Assembly (NCBI RefSeq): GCF_014252955.1
Contig: NZ_JACMIA010000001.1
Coordinates: 496,001 to 560,000 of the forward strand
Source of the DNA: Stappia sp. 28M-7
GTDB lineage: Bacteria > Pseudomonadota > Alphaproteobacteria > Rhizobiales > Stappiaceae
DNA length: 64,000 nucleotides
Reading direction: 5' to 3'
Shown here one piece after another: positions 44,424-57,495 of the stretch (within the stretch, counting starts at the first letter, position 1; each line of letters opens with the position of its first letter). Under the pieces are notes generated by a model, which was not told the DNA's origin, made no database searches, and saw nothing but the letters and a program-made list of their open reading frames with translations. Both the position numbers and the translations under genes were made by a program.

Positions 44424-45290
44424 TCAGCGCCAGCCGTCGCGGTGGAGGGCGTCAAGCGCGGTCCGGTAGTCGGGATAGCGGAACGTGTAGCCGAGCTCCC
44501 GCTTCACGCGCTCATTGGAGACGCGCTTGTTCTCGCCATAGAAGGAGCGGGCCATCGGCGACAGGTCGGCGGTCTCGAAATCCTGCTCCGGCGGCGGCGC
44601 AACGCCCAACAGCTTCGCCGCATAGGTGATCACGTCCTGGGGCGGCGCCGGTTCGTCGTCGGTGACGTTGAAGATACGCGTCGCCGGGGTGGCATGGACC
44701 GCCGCCTCCAGCGCACCGGCAATGTCTTCCACATGGATCCGGTTGAACACCTGGCCCGGCTTGATCAGCCGGCGGGCGGTGCCCTTCTCGAAATTCATGA
44801 AGGCATTGCGGCCCGGACCGTAAATGCCAGACAGGCGGAAGATCTGGACCGGAACGTCATGTTCCGCTGCAAAGGCGAGCCAAGCCTCTTCCGCCTCGAC
44901 CCGCTGGCGGGAGCGCCGCGATACTGGCCGGCAGGGCGTTTCCTCGTCGACCCAGCCCCCGTCGTGATTGCCGTAGACGCCGACGGTGGAGAGGTAGCCC
45001 ACCCAGTTCGGGCGCGCGGCGGCAAGGTCGGCGGCGTGATGGGCAAGCACCGGATCGCCGGCCTCGCCCGGCGCGATGGAGACGAGCACATGGGTGGCAT
45101 CGGCAAGCGCCTCGCGCACTGCCTCGCTGGGCGCAGTGCCGTCGAAAAGGACGGGCACAATGCCCCGCTCGGCAAGCCGCGCGGCCTTCTCCTCGCTTCG
45201 CGTAGTCGCCGTGATCGTCTCGCAGCGGCTGGAGACGCGTCGGACGAAAGCATCCGCCGAATAGCCGAGGCCGAAGACGAAAAGGCGCAT
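44424..45290 (-). CDS. SDR-family NAD(P)-dependent epimerase/dehydratase (YeeZ-like)
   Basis: 288 aa. The N-terminal Rossmann motif is the short form FVFGLGYSADAFVRR (GxGYxA), and the active-site region contains YLSTVGVYGNHDGGWVDE. RLSGIYGPGRNA and NRIHVEDIAGAL are typical of extended SDRs. It is the last gene of a three-gene unit with two methyltransferases, 25 bp after the TrmH-like gene. Substrate is unknown; this subgroup is annotated only as epimerase-like. Confidence 0.88.
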   Translation of the reverse strand: MRLFVFGLGYSADAFVRRVSSRCETITATTRSEEKAARLAERGIVPVLFDGTAPSEAVREALADATHVLVSIAPGEAGDPVLAHHAADLAAARPNWVGYLSTVGVYGNHDGGWVDEETPCRPVSRRSRQRVEAEEAWLAFAAEHDVPVQIFRLSGIYGPGRNAFMNFEKGTARRLIKPGQVFNRIHVEDIAGALEAAVHATPATRIFNVTDDEPAPPQDVITYAAKLLGVAPPPEQDFETADLSPMARSFYGENKRVSNERVKRELGYTFRYPDYRTALDALHRDGWR

Positions 45291-45315
45291 GGTTCAGGCT
45301 CCCGAAAAGGTCTGA

Positions 45316-46164
45316 TCAGGTGAGTGAGAGGTCGCCGCGACGGATCTCGTAGAGCATCACGGCAGTCGCGACCGCCAGATTGAGGCTGTCGGCCTGGCCT
45401 GTCTGCGGAATGCGAGCGAGCGCGCTGCAGGCCTCCGCCATCTCCTGCGGCAGGCCGGACTGCTCGTTGCCCATCAGCAGCAGCGACGGGCGGCGATAGT
45501 CGATGGTGCGATAGTCGGACGAGCCCTTGAGATGGGTGCCGACGACCGTGCCCGGCCAGCGTGCGGCGAGCTCGCGAAAGCCCTCGCGGGTGAGGCGGGC
45601 CAGCGGCACATGGAACAGCGATCCCATGGTGGCGCGCACCGCCTCGACGGCGAAGGGATCCGTGGTGTCGCCGACCAGGATGACACCGGATGCCCCGACC
45701 GCGTCTGCGGTGCGGATGATGGTGCCGAGATTGCCAGGGTCGCGCACCTGGTCGAGCGCCACCCACACGCCCTGCGGCGCAGCGGCGAAGGCTTTCTCCA
45801 GCGCGGAAGCGGAGAGCAGGCGCTGCCCGTAGACGCCGACGACCATCTGCGGATTGTCGCGCCGGGTCATCGCGGCCAGTACGGCGGTGGAGACCTCCAG
45901 GATCGTGGCGCCGCGCGCCCTTGCGGTCGCTGCGACCTCGCGCGCCGGGGCGCTGTCGCGCGCCTCCGGGCCGAGCACCAGCATGTCGACCTCCCAGCCG
46001 GCAGCCAGCGCGTCGGTGGCAAGCTTCAGCCCTTCGGCGACGAAGCGCCCGCTCTTCTGGCGGTGCTTGCGCTGGGCGATCAGCGCCTTGATGTCCTTGA
46101 CCAGCGGATTGGAGAAGGAGGTGACCTGCTTGACCTGTCCGGGACGCGGGAGGTTCGTGCTCAT
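45316..46164 (-). CDS. TrmH/SpoU-family RNA 2'-O-methyltransferase
   Basis: 282 aa. An N-terminal substrate-binding domain (SNPLVKDIKALIAQRKHRQK) is followed by the knotted SPOUT domain with motif 1 LDQVRDPGNLGTIIRTADAVG (read from LDQV to ADAVG), motif 2 LLMGNEQSGLP and motif 3 IPQTGQADSLNLAVATAVML. It methylates ribose in rRNA or tRNA; the exact nucleotide cannot be told. The ATG overlaps the stop of the upstream methyltransferase (ATGA). Confidence 0.93.
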   Translation of the reverse strand: MSTNLPRPGQVKQVTSFSNPLVKDIKALIAQRKHRQKSGRFVAEGLKLATDALAAGWEVDMLVLGPEARDSAPAREVAATARARGATILEVSTAVLAAMTRRDNPQMVVGVYGQRLLSASALEKAFAAAPQGVWVALDQVRDPGNLGTIIRTADAVGASGVILVGDTTDPFAVEAVRATMGSLFHVPLARLTREGFRELAARWPGTVVGTHLKGSSDYRTIDYRRPSLLLMGNEQSGLPQEMAEACSALARIPQTGQADSLNLAVATAVMLYEIRRGDLSLT

Positions 46165-47105
46165 GAGGCGCTCCAGCGGCTGTAGAGCGAGGTGGAGAGC
46201 GCGCGGCTGCCGCCTTCCTCGCGCAGCACCAGCTCGCCGGAGGCAAGCACGCCGCCGCGCCGCGACAGGGTTTCGGCCATCAGCTCGTGCAGCGACAGGA
46301 AGCTCGCGCGGATCGCATAGGCCGTCAGCACCAGGAAGTCGGCTTCCGGCGACAGGATCTCCTCGATCATCGGCATCAATGCGGGCAGGCTTTCATAGAG
46401 GTCCCAGACCTCGCCCTTCGGGCCGCGGCCGTATTTCGGCGGATCGAGCAGGATGCCGTCGTAGCGGTTGCCGCGCTTGACCTCGCGGGCGACGAATTTC
46501 ACCGCGTCCTCGCAGATCCAGCGCACCGGCAGGTCGTCCAGCCCGGACATCGCCTGGTTCTCGCGCGCCCAGCCGATCGCCTTCTTGGAGGCATCGATAT
46601 GGGTGACCTCGGCCCCGGCCGCGGCCGGTACCAGCGAGGCAAGGCCGGTATAGCCGAACAGGTTGAGGATGCGCATCGGCTTGCCGCCGGCCGCCTTGCG
46701 GGCGGCCACCCGCTCGGCCATCCACTGCCAGTGCGCGGCCTGCTCGGGAAACACGCCGACATGGCGGAACGACATGAACCGGCCGAGGAAGTGGACGTCG
46801 TGAAAGCGCATCGGCCAGGTTTCGGGCAGGTCGCGGTTCAGCCGCCAGCGGCCCGGGCCGTCGTCCTCGTCATTGCCGGTGAACACGGCATCGGCCGACA
46901 GCCAGCGCTTTTCCGGCAGGCGCGGTGCGCCCATCGCCTGGGGCTCCGGCCGGTCGACGACGATGCGGCCGTAGCGCTCCAGCTTGCGTCCGTGCCCGAA
47001 GTCGAGCAGCGCGTAGTCCTCCCAGCCGCGTGTTTCCAGCATCAGCGGCCAGCATGCGGCCGGCGGCTTGCCGGCAGGGGCGGGAGCGGGATCGGAGCCG
47101 GGCAT
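46161..47105 (-). CDS. Class I SAM-dependent rRNA methyltransferase (RlmI/RlmL-like)
   Basis: 314 aa from the ATG at 47105; TTG 47168 and a later Met at 47042 are alternatives, and the start is uncertain. The core shows ILNLFGYTGLASLVPAAAG, THIDASKKAIGWARENQ and the catalytic-type ILLDPPKYGRGPKGEVW. This matches the COG1092-type family of rRNA cytosine-C5 methyltransferases, though the N-terminal PUA domain is absent. It is the first gene of a coupled unit with a TrmH-type enzyme. Confidence 0.88.
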   Translation of the reverse strand: MPGSDPAPAPAGKPPAACWPLMLETRGWEDYALLDFGHGRKLERYGRIVVDRPEPQAMGAPRLPEKRWLSADAVFTGNDEDDGPGRWRLNRDLPETWPMRFHDVHFLGRFMSFRHVGVFPEQAAHWQWMAERVAARKAAGGKPMRILNLFGYTGLASLVPAAAGAEVTHIDASKKAIGWARENQAMSGLDDLPVRWICEDAVKFVAREVKRGNRYDGILLDPPKYGRGPKGEVWDLYESLPALMPMIEEILSPEADFLVLTAYAIRASFLSLHELMAETLSRRGGVLASGELVLREEGGSRALSTSLYSRWSAS

Positions 47106-47296
47106 GGCGGAGCGAGCGGACACGGGAACGAACTGCCTTTTCGTACGGCCCGGCGCCGCGCCGGGCAAGATCTGGCGCCCACCGTCGCGCGGGTGCCGTT
47201 TCCGTTGGCCTTAGGGCGGTTCATGGCGCGGGTCAATCTCCTCGCGTCGCCCGCGCACTGCTGCGCTGCACCAAAGAGAAGTTTGTAGCTGATTTT

Positions 47297-47335
47297 CTTT
47301 CAAGCACTTGAAAGGTGTGATCGGCTTGGCCAAGC
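47297..47335. promoter_or_regulatory. Two palindromes upstream of the cox operon
   Basis: CTTTCAAG-CA-CTTGAAAG (47297-47314) is a perfect 18-bp palindrome. GCTTGGCCAAGC (47324-47335) is a perfect 12-bp palindrome, with centres 24 bp apart. They lie 60-100 bp before coxG, where a dimeric regulator would act. No regulator gene is adjacent. Confidence 0.5.
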
Positions 47336-47393
47336 TTAGGGAAAGGGTCGGCGTTCCGCAGGGCGCGCGCCGAAGAGAGGGATTGGCGTTTCC

Positions 47394-48131
47394 ATGGATT
47401 TGGTTGGCGAGTATCGGATTTTGGCGGGTCGCGGGGCGGTTTGGGCCGCGCTGAACGATGCGGATGTTCTGCGTCGGTGCATTCCCGGTTGCGAGGAGCT
47501 TGAGAAGGTTTCGGATCGGGAGATGACGGCGACGGTCGTTGCGAAGATCGGGCCTGTGAAGGCGACGTTCAAGGGCGCGGTGACGCTTGAGAACCTGAAC
47601 CCGCCTGAGAGCTACACGATTGTCGGCGAGGGCAAGGGCGGGGTTGCCGGCTTTGCCAAGGGCGCGGCGGATGTGTCGCTGGCCGAGGACGGGGCCGAGA
47701 CGGTGCTGAGCTACACGGTGAAGGCGCAGGTCGGCGGCAAGCTGGCGCAGCTTGGCAGCCGTCTGATCGTGTCGACGTCGCGCAAGATGGCGGACGAGTT
47801 CTTCGGCAAGTTCAAGGAGATCGTGGAGGGCGGCGCGGCGTCGGGCGAGACTGGTGCTGCTGCTGGCGCTGGTGCTGCGGCGTTTGCGGACGAGCCGGAT
47901 GCGGGCGAGATCGAGGCGGCGAAGAGCGCGGCTTTGTCGCGGCTTCCCGGCGATGTCGGCGAGGCGGTCTCTGATGCGGTGCACGAGGCGGAGGAGCGGG
48001 TCGTGAAGACGGCGCGCGAGGTCGAGACCGAGGTCGAGGCGGCGGCGGGCCGGGGTTTTCTCGGCGGCCCGATGGTGTGGGGGCTTGCGGCGCTTGCGGT
48101 GGTGATCGTGATCCTGGCGCTGACACGGTGA
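47394..48131 (+). CDS. coxG: CoxG-like protein (CO dehydrogenase subunit G, SRPBCC fold)
   Basis: 245 aa. Residues ~1-150 are the CoxG/SRPBCC domain ([55 protein letters not shown]). A charged, Ala-rich spacer is followed by a C-terminal membrane anchor ([20 protein letters not shown]). CoxG proteins recruit or support the CO-dehydrogenase enzyme at the membrane, and recent work links the family to quinone delivery. It is the first gene of coxG-S-L-M. Confidence 0.9.
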   Translation: MDLVGEYRILAGRGAVWAALNDADVLRRCIPGCEELEKVSDREMTATVVAKIGPVKATFKGAVTLENLNPPESYTIVGEGKGGVAGFAKGAADVSLAEDGAETVLSYTVKAQVGGKLAQLGSRLIVSTSRKMADEFFGKFKEIVEGGAASGETGAAAGAGAAAFADEPDAGEIEAAKSAALSRLPGDVGEAVSDAVHEAEERVVKTAREVETEVEAAAGRGFLGGPMVWGLAALAVVIVILALTR

Positions 48132-48256
48132 GGTTGGCGCGCTGAGTTTGGCGCGCCGGTGTTGGCGCGCACTGGTTTGGGCAACAGGTTTGAAGATGGC
48201 CGGCCGGGTCCTGAAGGGGCGTTGGAACAGGCCTTTTGGAACGAGGGAGGATTTGC

Positions 48257-48748
48257 ATGGCCGAAGTGAGCATGGTCGTGAACGGGCGGACGGTGACGCG
48301 GACGGTCGAGGACCGGACGCTTCTCGTTGAGTTCCTGCGCGAGGGTCTTGGCCTGACGGGGACGCATGTGGGCTGCGACACGTCGCAATGCGGGGCGTGC
48401 GTGGTGCATGTGGACGGCAAGGCGGTGAAGTCCTGCACGATGCTTGCGGCGCAGGCCTCGGGGTCGGACGTGACGACGATCGAGGGTCTTGCGTCCGGGG
48501 GTGAGCTGCACCCGGTGCAGGCGGCGTTCAAGGAGCATCACGGGCTGCAGTGCGGCTTCTGCACGCCGGGGATGATCATGGCGGCGGTGGACATGATCGC
48601 GCGCCATGGCGGGGGACCGCTGGACGAGGCGACGATCCGGGCCGAGCTGGAAGGCAACATCTGTCGCTGCACGGGCTACCACAACATCGTCAAGGCGATC
48701 GCGGCCGCGAGCCAGACGATGGCCGGGATGAAGACGGCGGCCGAATAG
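48257..48748 (+). CDS. coxS: CO-dehydrogenase-like small subunit, [2Fe-2S]
   Basis: 163 aa from the ATG at 48257, with GGAGG 7 nt before it. It carries two [2Fe-2S] clusters: the plant-type ferredoxin set [21 protein letters not shown] spread over ~41-62, and the C-terminal set CGFCTPGM with [10 protein letters not shown]. It passes electrons from the molybdenum subunit to the FAD subunit. It belongs to the xanthine-oxidase superfamily. Confidence 0.95.
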   Translation: MAEVSMVVNGRTVTRTVEDRTLLVEFLREGLGLTGTHVGCDTSQCGACVVHVDGKAVKSCTMLAAQASGSDVTTIEGLASGGELHPVQAAFKEHHGLQCGFCTPGMIMAAVDMIARHGGGPLDEATIRAELEGNICRCTGYHNIVKAIAAASQTMAGMKTAAE

Positions 48749-48974
48749 GGCGCTGAAGCCGCCCTGCCGGTGCAAGGCCCGCGGCCGTTCTGGGGCGTTC
48801 TGGGGGGAACGGCCCTGCGGCGGGCCTGCCGGGCAGGGTGTCCGGGCGCATCGTCCGGATCAGGGCTTCGGGCCAGAACTTCGGGCAAGGACAGTTCGAG
48901 CAAGGACAATGTCGAAGCGGAGTGCGGCGCGGCGAGGAGGCCGGCGGCCGCGGGCATCCGCGAGGGAGGACGAG

Positions 48975-51344
<2,370 letters not shown>

Positions 51345-51481
51345 GGCAGCGGAGCAGCACGGCGGAACAGACGCCCACGCAATCCTTGAGGACGGCGCTC
51401 CCGGACGGCCCTAGGCCCCGGGGGCGCCTCACCAGACGAGCAAGAGGCCCGGTCGGAACTGCCGGGCGAGGGAGAACCGGG

Positions 51482-52282
51482 ATGTACGAGACGACCTATC
51501 ACCGGGCGACGAGCGTCGCCGATGCGGCGGCGAAGATCGCCGGCAGCGAGGACGGCAAGATCCTGTCTGGCGGCATGACCTTGCTGCCGACGATGAAGCA
51601 GCGGCTGGCGGCGCCGTCCGATCTTGTCGACGTGACGCATGTCGCCGACCTGAAGGGGATCGCGGAGACGGGCGGTGCCTTGCGGATCGGGGCGGCGACG
51701 ACCCATGCGGAGGTTGCCGGCTCGCAGAGCGTGCGGCGGCTGGCGCCGGGGCTTGCGGAGCTTGCCGGCCATATCGGCGATCCGCATGTGCGCCACCGCG
51801 GGACGATCGGCGGATCGATCGCCAACAACGACCCGGCGGCGGACTATCCTTCGGCGATGCTGGCCTTGGGGGCGACGATCGTCACCGACAAGCGCCGGCT
51901 TGCGGCTGAGGAGTTCTTCACCGGCCTGTTCGAGACGGCGCTGGAGGAGGGGGAGATCGTGACGGCGGTAGAAATCCCCGCCTGCGCGGCCTGCGCCTAT
52001 GCCAAGTATCCGAACCCGGCCTCGCGCTATGCGATGGCCGGCGTGTTCATTGCCCGCACCGAGGACGGGGTACGGGTCGCGGTGACGGGCGCCGGGTCGA
52101 ACGGCGTCTTCCGCCACGAGGGGCTGGAACAGGCGCTGTCGCAGAGCTTCACGCCGGAGGCCGCGGCCGCCGTCGCAACCGAGGCCGACGACCTCATCTC
52201 AGACATCCACGGCTCGGCCGAATACCGCGCAAACCTCATCGCCGTCATGGCCAAACGAGCAGTCGCTAAACTCGCAGGCTGA
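51482..52282 (+). CDS. coxM: CO-dehydrogenase-like FAD subunit
   Basis: 266 aa, last gene of the cluster, with a good GGGAG before the ATG. FAD-binding motifs are SGGMTLLPTMKQRL near the N-terminus and HRGTIGGSIANNDPAADYP. It takes electrons from CoxS to FAD. None of the maturation genes coxD, coxE, coxF is within the window. A strong terminator follows. Confidence 0.94.
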   Translation: MYETTYHRATSVADAAAKIAGSEDGKILSGGMTLLPTMKQRLAAPSDLVDVTHVADLKGIAETGGALRIGAATTHAEVAGSQSVRRLAPGLAELAGHIGDPHVRHRGTIGGSIANNDPAADYPSAMLALGATIVTDKRRLAAEEFFTGLFETALEEGEIVTAVEIPACAACAYAKYPNPASRYAMAGVFIARTEDGVRVAVTGAGSNGVFRHEGLEQALSQSFTPEAAAAVATEADDLISDIHGSAEYRANLIAVMAKRAVAKLAG

Positions 52283-52318
52283 CAAACCACGCCGCACGTC
52301 GACGGGGCTACCCAAAGC

Positions 52319-52357
52319 AAACAGCCCGGGTGGATAAACCGCCCGGGCTGTTTTTTG
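52319..52357 (+). terminator. Rho-independent terminator after coxM
   Basis: ACAGCCCGGG (52321-52330) and CCCGGGCTGT (52342-52351) form a 10-bp stem, followed by TTTTTT. It lies between convergent genes and could also slow minus-strand transcription, which would see only a short T-run. Confidence 0.9.
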
Positions 52358-52385
52358 TTCTCAAGCCGCTATCGGCTGACCGGGA

Positions 52386-54821
52386 TCAGGCCGCTGCGAC
52401 GTCGTTCAGGAAGCGGTCGATCTGGGCGCGCAGCTGACGCGTCTTCTCGCCGACATCGCTGGAAGCGACGAGAACCATGTCCGCCGAAGCGTTGGTTTCG
52501 GCGACCGCATTGGCCAGTTCGCCCATGTTGCTGGTGACCGACGTGGTCCCCTCGGCCGCGTTCTGGACGTTGCGCGAGATCTCGTTGGTCGCCGCACCCT
52601 GCTGCTCGACGGCAGCGGCGATGGCGGAGGTGTAGCTGTCGACCTCCTGCATCGTCTGGGTGATCGCGGCGATGGCCTCGACGGCCTCCTTGGTCTCGCC
52701 CTGGATCGCGGCGATCTGGGCGCCGATCTCCTCGGTTGCCTTGGAGGTCTGGTTGGCCAGTTCCTTCACTTCGGCCGCGACCACGGCGAAGCCCTTGCCG
52801 GCTTCACCGGCACGCGCTGCCTCGATGGTGGCATTGAGAGCCAGCAGGTTGGTCTGCTCGGCAATCGCCTGGATCAGGGTCACGACCTCGCCGATCTTCT
52901 GCGCGGCGGCTGCAAGACCCGAGATCTTCTCGTTGGTCTGGCGGGTGCCATGGCTCGCCTGGTTGACGACCTCGGTGGTCTGGCCGACCTGGCGGGCGAT
53001 CTCGGCGATGGACGCGGCGAGTTCCTCCGCGGCGGTGGCGACGCTTTCCACATTGTGCGTGGCCGCGCCGCTTGCCTGGGTGGTCTCTTCCGCGCGCCCG
53101 GCGCTTTCGCCGGCAATGCGCGTCAGGTCACGAGCGGTTGCTTCCATGCCGGCGGCGGTGTCGCCGACGGACGACAGCAGTTCCTGGACCTGCGCCCGGA
53201 AGGAGCCGATCAGCTCGTCGACGCGTGCCTGACGAGCGGCGGCGGCCTGCTGCTCGAGTTCCTGCTCTTCCCGCATGCGGGCACGCTCGCGGGCATTGTC
53301 GCGGAACACCTCGACCGTGCGGCTCATCGCGCCGATCTCGTCGCCGCGCTCGGTGCCGTCGATTTCCACATCGGTATCGCCTTCGGCAAGCCGGCCCATG
53401 ATCTCGGTCAGGCGGCGCGTCGGGCGGGTGATGGCGAGCGACAGGACGATGGCGACGGCAATGCCGAGGCCGACGACGCTGGCCAGCGTGACCACGATGG
53501 TCCAGAAGCTGGCAGTGCCCGAGCCGGCAGCCCGCTCGGCCTGCTCGCTGGCGAGCGAGGTGATCTGGCGGCGCATGTCGGCGGTGACGCCCGCGAGCTG
53601 CTGCGAGGACGTACGGACGGCCTCGAGGCTCTTGAGCATGTTCTCGAAAGACGTGCGGTAACCGTCGATCTCGGTCTGCGCCAGCTGCACCTTCTCGGCG
53701 ACCCCCGGGAACTGGCTGGCCGAGGCGGCGAGCGTTCCGGCAACGAAGCTGAGTTCGGAGATGTCGCGCATCACGACTTCGGCATTGGTGTCGCCGAAGC
53801 CGGACAGGAAGCCGAGCGTCGTCGACTTGACCGCAAGGGCCTGCCGCGACAGGTCGCTGGCATTGGCCGAGACGAGGTCGACCTTGATCAAGGCGATGTC
53901 GCGGGACTGGACATCCTGCTGGATCGCATCGATGGCCTTGTAGGCGGACGTCTGGACATCCTTGGCCGCCGCGACGATGTCTTCCAGCGTCTTGTTGACC
54001 TGGCCGCGCAGCTTGTGAACATCGGCGAAGGACGTGGTGCCGGCCAGCGTGGTGAACTGCTCCTGCAGTTCGGCGGAGCGGCTCGCCAGCAACTCGACGC
54101 TTGCCTGGTCGACGCCGTCGACGCGAGCATTGGTCAGCGCACGCGCATTGTCGCGAAGCTTCTGGGCTTCGGCCATTGCCTCTTCCAGCAGGCCGTCGGC
54201 GGTCGAGGTGGTTGAACGCAGGAACATGTACTGGGTGCGCAGCGCCTCTTCGCGCAGTGCCACGACGAAGCGGATGATGTCATCCGCCTTGCGCCGGGTG
54301 GCGGCAGCCCGCAGGCTCTCGCGCTTGGCATCGCGGCGGACGATCTGCATGTCGCCGTTGATCTGCTTGGACAACTCGCCGAGGCGGGCAATCGAGGCGG
54401 CCAGTTCGCCGTTCAGTTCCTGCTGGCGGCTGGTCTCCGAGCCTACATCGGCGAAGTTGTTGCGCATGACCGAGACGGCCTCGATGGCGGCAGACACTTC
54501 GCTGCTGGCGGTCGCATCGCTGGCGACGGACGCCTTCAGTGCCTCGAGCTCCTTGGCGAGATCGCTCACGGCGGCTTCGGTCTTTTCAGCGTCCTCCGCC
54601 TTGCGGCTCTGGAGGAAGGTCTCGCGAGCGGCGGAGACCTCCTGCAGGCTGGCGACGACACCGGTTGCGATTCTCGACGTGTTCATCTGGCTGGTCAGGC
54701 CGCCGATGGCCATGGTGCCGACACCGCCGAGAACAGCCGCAAGAAGCAGTACGATTGCAAAGCCGCCACCGATCTTGGCGGCAAATCCGAGATTGCCAAT
54801 CAGGCCCAACAGCCGGGACAT
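52386..54821 (-). CDS. Methyl-accepting chemotaxis protein, large helical sensor domain
   Basis: 811 aa. TM1 (~13-39) is followed by a long ~400-residue periplasmic helical region with no recognised motif. TM2 (~437-460) leads to HAMP ([20 protein letters not shown]) and a cytoplasmic signalling domain with the hairpin tip [20 protein letters not shown]. No CheR-binding pentapeptide is visible; the chain ends FLNDVAAA. Its signalling region is very similar to that of the tandem gene at 55022, so they are paralogues. The ligand is unknown. Confidence 0.93.
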   Translation of the reverse strand: MSRLLGLIGNLGFAAKIGGGFAIVLLLAAVLGGVGTMAIGGLTSQMNTSRIATGVVASLQEVSAARETFLQSRKAEDAEKTEAAVSDLAKELEALKASVASDATASSEVSAAIEAVSVMRNNFADVGSETSRQQELNGELAASIARLGELSKQINGDMQIVRRDAKRESLRAAATRRKADDIIRFVVALREEALRTQYMFLRSTTSTADGLLEEAMAEAQKLRDNARALTNARVDGVDQASVELLASRSAELQEQFTTLAGTTSFADVHKLRGQVNKTLEDIVAAAKDVQTSAYKAIDAIQQDVQSRDIALIKVDLVSANASDLSRQALAVKSTTLGFLSGFGDTNAEVVMRDISELSFVAGTLAASASQFPGVAEKVQLAQTEIDGYRTSFENMLKSLEAVRTSSQQLAGVTADMRRQITSLASEQAERAAGSGTASFWTIVVTLASVVGLGIAVAIVLSLAITRPTRRLTEIMGRLAEGDTDVEIDGTERGDEIGAMSRTVEVFRDNARERARMREEQELEQQAAAARQARVDELIGSFRAQVQELLSSVGDTAAGMEATARDLTRIAGESAGRAEETTQASGAATHNVESVATAAEELAASIAEIARQVGQTTEVVNQASHGTRQTNEKISGLAAAAQKIGEVVTLIQAIAEQTNLLALNATIEAARAGEAGKGFAVVAAEVKELANQTSKATEEIGAQIAAIQGETKEAVEAIAAITQTMQEVDSYTSAIAAAVEQQGAATNEISRNVQNAAEGTTSVTSNMGELANAVAETNASADMVLVASSDVGEKTRQLRAQIDRFLNDVAAA

Positions 54822-54935
54822 AAACTACCCTCCACACCCGTTCGTTGTGGAACCCTAGGCGTGCGTCGGTGAATCTTCGGTAAAATCCGGGGGAATTTTC
54901 TCCGGAAAACAACTTAAGCGATTCCAAGGGCTTGA

Positions 54936-54968
54936 AAAGAAACGGCGCGCCTACGGAGAGGCGCGCCG
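54936..54968 (-). terminator. Rho-independent terminator after the 55022 chemoreceptor
   Basis: On the minus strand CGGCGCGCC and GGCGCGCCG (54968-54960 with 54951-54943) pair as a 9-bp stem, followed by TTTCTTTT. It separates the two tandem chemoreceptor genes, so each is a separate unit. Confidence 0.8.
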
Positions 54969-55021
54969 CATGTCGTTGGACAAAATCGCCGGTTGTCGCC
55001 CGTCGACGGCGAAACCTGTGC

Positions 55022-56737
55022 CTATGCAGCGGCCACGCGGGCCAGGAACCGGTCGATTTCGCCGCGCAGGGCGTCGGTGTTGCGGCTCATGGCGCCGGAG
55101 GCGTCGAGGACGTTGTCGGCGGCGGCCGACGTGCTGTCGACGGTGTGGGCGAGCATCTCCATGTTGCGGGTCACGGCGCCGGTGCCTTCGGCCGCCTGCT
55201 GCACCGAGCGGGAGATGTCGCTGGTGGCGGCACCCTGCTGCTCGACGGCGGAGGCGATGGAGGCGGTGTAGCCGTTCACTTCCTGCATGATCTGGGCGAT
55301 CTCGCCGATGGCGGCGACCGCCTCGCCGGTCGAGCCCTGGATCGCGGCGATCTGGGCGCCGATCTCCTCGGTCGCCTTGGAGGTCTGGTTGGCCAGCTCC
55401 TTGACCTCGGCGGCGACGACGGCAAAGCCCTTGCCGGCCTCGCCGGCACGGGCCGCCTCGATGGTGGCGTTCAGCGCGAGAAGGTTGGTCTGCTCGGCGA
55501 TGGCCTGGATCAGCGAGACGACCTCGCCGATCTTGTGGGCGGCGGCGGCAAGGCCCGCGACCTTCTCGTTGGTGGAGTGGGTGCCCTGGGTGGCCTGGTT
55601 GACGACCTGTGTGGTCTGGCCGACCTGGCGGGAGATCTCGGCGATGGAGGCGGAGAGCTCCTCGGCGGCGCTGGCCACGGTCTGGACGTTGCCGGTGGCG
55701 GCGGAGCTGGCCTGCGAGGTCTCGCTGGCGCGCTCGGCGCTTTCCTGGGCGGAGGCGGACAGGGCGCGGGCGGTCTCGTCCAGCCCGCTGGCCGTTTCGC
55801 TCACCGTGCCGATCAGCGCCTGCACCTTGTCGCGGAAGTCCGCGATGAGCTCGTCGACTTCGCTCTGGCGGCGGCGGCTCTCGCCGACGAACGTCTCGCG
55901 GTCGGCCGCCAGCTTTTGCCGGTCGAGGGCGCGAGCCTTCAGCACGTCGATGGCCGAGCCGAGCTGGCCGATCTCGTCCTTGCGGGCGGTATAGGGCACT
56001 TCGACGGCGAGATCGTCATCGGCGATCCGATGGGCGACCTCGGCGAGCTGCGGGATCGGCTTCAGCAACCGGCGTGTCAGCAGTGCCATGCCGCCAACCG
56101 CAACGACAATGATCGGCAGGAAGGCGAGAGCCAGCTTGCTGGTGACCGCATCCATCAGCGCGTTGATCGTCGCCTTGCGCACGCCCGCATAGAGAATGCC
56201 GGAGATCTCGCCGGACGGCGCATAGATCGGCGCATAGATCGTGTAATAGGGCGTGCCGAGGATCACCGCTTCGCCGCGGAAGGTCTGCCCCTTGGTGACA
56301 ACCGGATAGACCGCACCGTTCTGGCCGAGCGGGGTGCCGACGGCACGGTTGCCGTCCGGCTTGATGATGTTCGTGGTCTTGCGCCAGAAATCGCGGCTTT
56401 CAGGGTCCCACTTGAAGACCGTGACGGTTTCGCCGGTCATGCGTCCGATCTTGTCGATCATCGAGTGATCGGAAATCTCGTCGGGAATGCTCTCCATCAC
56501 GACGCGATCGACATTGCCGTCCGCTCTCCAGGTGACGGTCGTGCCGGGCATGTCGCCGGAGACGATGGTCGCGGCAACGCGCAAGCTCGCATCCTGCCGG
56601 GTGACGGCATCGTGCGTGATGCGGTCAGAGATCACCATGTACATGACCGTACCGACCGTACCTAGAGCGAGCACGATCATAAGCGCGGCGGCCATCGATA
56701 CGATGGAGACCAGATTGAGGCGCGAAAGCAGGCCCAT
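55022..56737 (-). CDS. Methyl-accepting chemotaxis protein with single Cache domain
   Basis: 571 aa from the ATG at 56737; a GTG one codon earlier is also possible. TM1 (~12-38) and TM2 (~195-220) flank a ~150-residue periplasmic domain with [23 protein letters not shown] and [20 protein letters not shown], which fits a Cache (sCache_2/Cache_3) ligand-binding fold. HAMP and the signalling domain follow ([20 protein letters not shown]). The cytoplasmic part is highly similar to that of the neighbour at 52386, while the sensor domains are unrelated. This suggests duplication followed by sensor exchange. Confidence 0.93.
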   Translation of the reverse strand: MGLLSRLNLVSIVSMAAALMIVLALGTVGTVMYMVISDRITHDAVTRQDASLRVAATIVSGDMPGTTVTWRADGNVDRVVMESIPDEISDHSMIDKIGRMTGETVTVFKWDPESRDFWRKTTNIIKPDGNRAVGTPLGQNGAVYPVVTKGQTFRGEAVILGTPYYTIYAPIYAPSGEISGILYAGVRKATINALMDAVTSKLALAFLPIIVVAVGGMALLTRRLLKPIPQLAEVAHRIADDDLAVEVPYTARKDEIGQLGSAIDVLKARALDRQKLAADRETFVGESRRRQSEVDELIADFRDKVQALIGTVSETASGLDETARALSASAQESAERASETSQASSAATGNVQTVASAAEELSASIAEISRQVGQTTQVVNQATQGTHSTNEKVAGLAAAAHKIGEVVSLIQAIAEQTNLLALNATIEAARAGEAGKGFAVVAAEVKELANQTSKATEEIGAQIAAIQGSTGEAVAAIGEIAQIMQEVNGYTASIASAVEQQGAATSDISRSVQQAAEGTGAVTRNMEMLAHTVDSTSAAADNVLDASGAMSRNTDALRGEIDRFLARVAAA

Positions 56738-57261
56738 CACCGTTCTTCCCTTCCTTGCAGGATCATTTCCGTTTCTCTAGGGAAAGAGTTATGGGCGGGA
56801 AGTGTAAAATTGTTGTTATTGTCTTGAGCGGTTGAATTGACAGGAAAAACGCCCCGAAATGGTGTTGCGTTGCAGCAAGAGGCGTCCTTTCCCGCATGCG
56901 CATGCCGCAAGGTCCCGGCCTTGTCGAACCGGTCAGGGCGCGCGTCGAGCGCGGTTAGCGGGAGGTCTATATTGATCTCATTCTACGCAAATGGATCTGC
57001 GGGGAAGGAAACCTGCGGGGGCGGTGCATGAGGCGGTCGCTGCACCGCTGGGTCGAGCCAGACTGTTGATGCCATTGGAAGAAATTGTGCGTTGCGAACG
57101 CCTCGAAGCAAATGATGTCGTGACAGCGGGACGGCATCGCGACATCGTATTTCGACATGCGCAAGGCAACGGGTTTGCATCGCGTCGGAGCGTCCCATAT
57201 GTAGTGTCGAAAGTTCAACTTTACGAAGAGGGCCGGTCGGAGAGGCTGGCCGGGATCCAAC
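56738..57261. other. Intergenic region upstream of bfd, with a palindrome
   Basis: No convincing gene is seen in this ~520-bp stretch. The left part is AT-rich promoter-like sequence for the minus-strand chemoreceptor. AAAGTT-C-AACTTT (57210-57222) is a perfect 13-bp palindrome about 40 bp before bfd. This is a suitable position for an iron regulator such as Irr, RirA or Fur, though it does not match their consensus well. Confidence 0.45.
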
Positions 57262-57495
57262 GTGATCGTCTGTTCCTGCAATGTCCTGACGGACAAGGAG
57301 TTGCGCAAGGCCGCGCGCGAGCTGCAATCGGGTCCCGACCGCGTGGTCGTGACGCCCGGCGCAGTGTTCCGTGCGCTCGGCAAGCGCCCGCGTTGCGGCA
57401 GCTGTTTCAGCACCGTCATACCGATCATTCACGAGGAAGCACCGGCGGACAAGGGCACGCCGCCGGCAGCGGGGGAGAACCGCGATGAAGGGTGA
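57262..57495 (+). CDS. bfd: Bacterioferritin-associated ferredoxin
   Basis: 77 aa from a GTG. The [2Fe-2S] cysteines are CSC near the N-terminus (VCSCNVLTD) and CGSC later (RPRCGSCFS). Bfd binds bacterioferritin and reduces its stored ferric iron for release. The C-terminus is a Pro/Glu tail. The gene overlaps bfr by 11 bp, so the pair is co-translated. Iron control is expected. Confidence 0.93.
   Translation: MIVCSCNVLTDKELRKAARELQSGPDRVVVTPGAVFRALGKRPRCGSCFSTVIPIIHEEAPADKGTPPAAGENRDEG

Noticed and set aside
56837-57200. Short open frames on both strands upstream of bfd
   Set aside because: They overlap one another, lack start signals and recognisable motifs, and lie in likely regulatory DNA.
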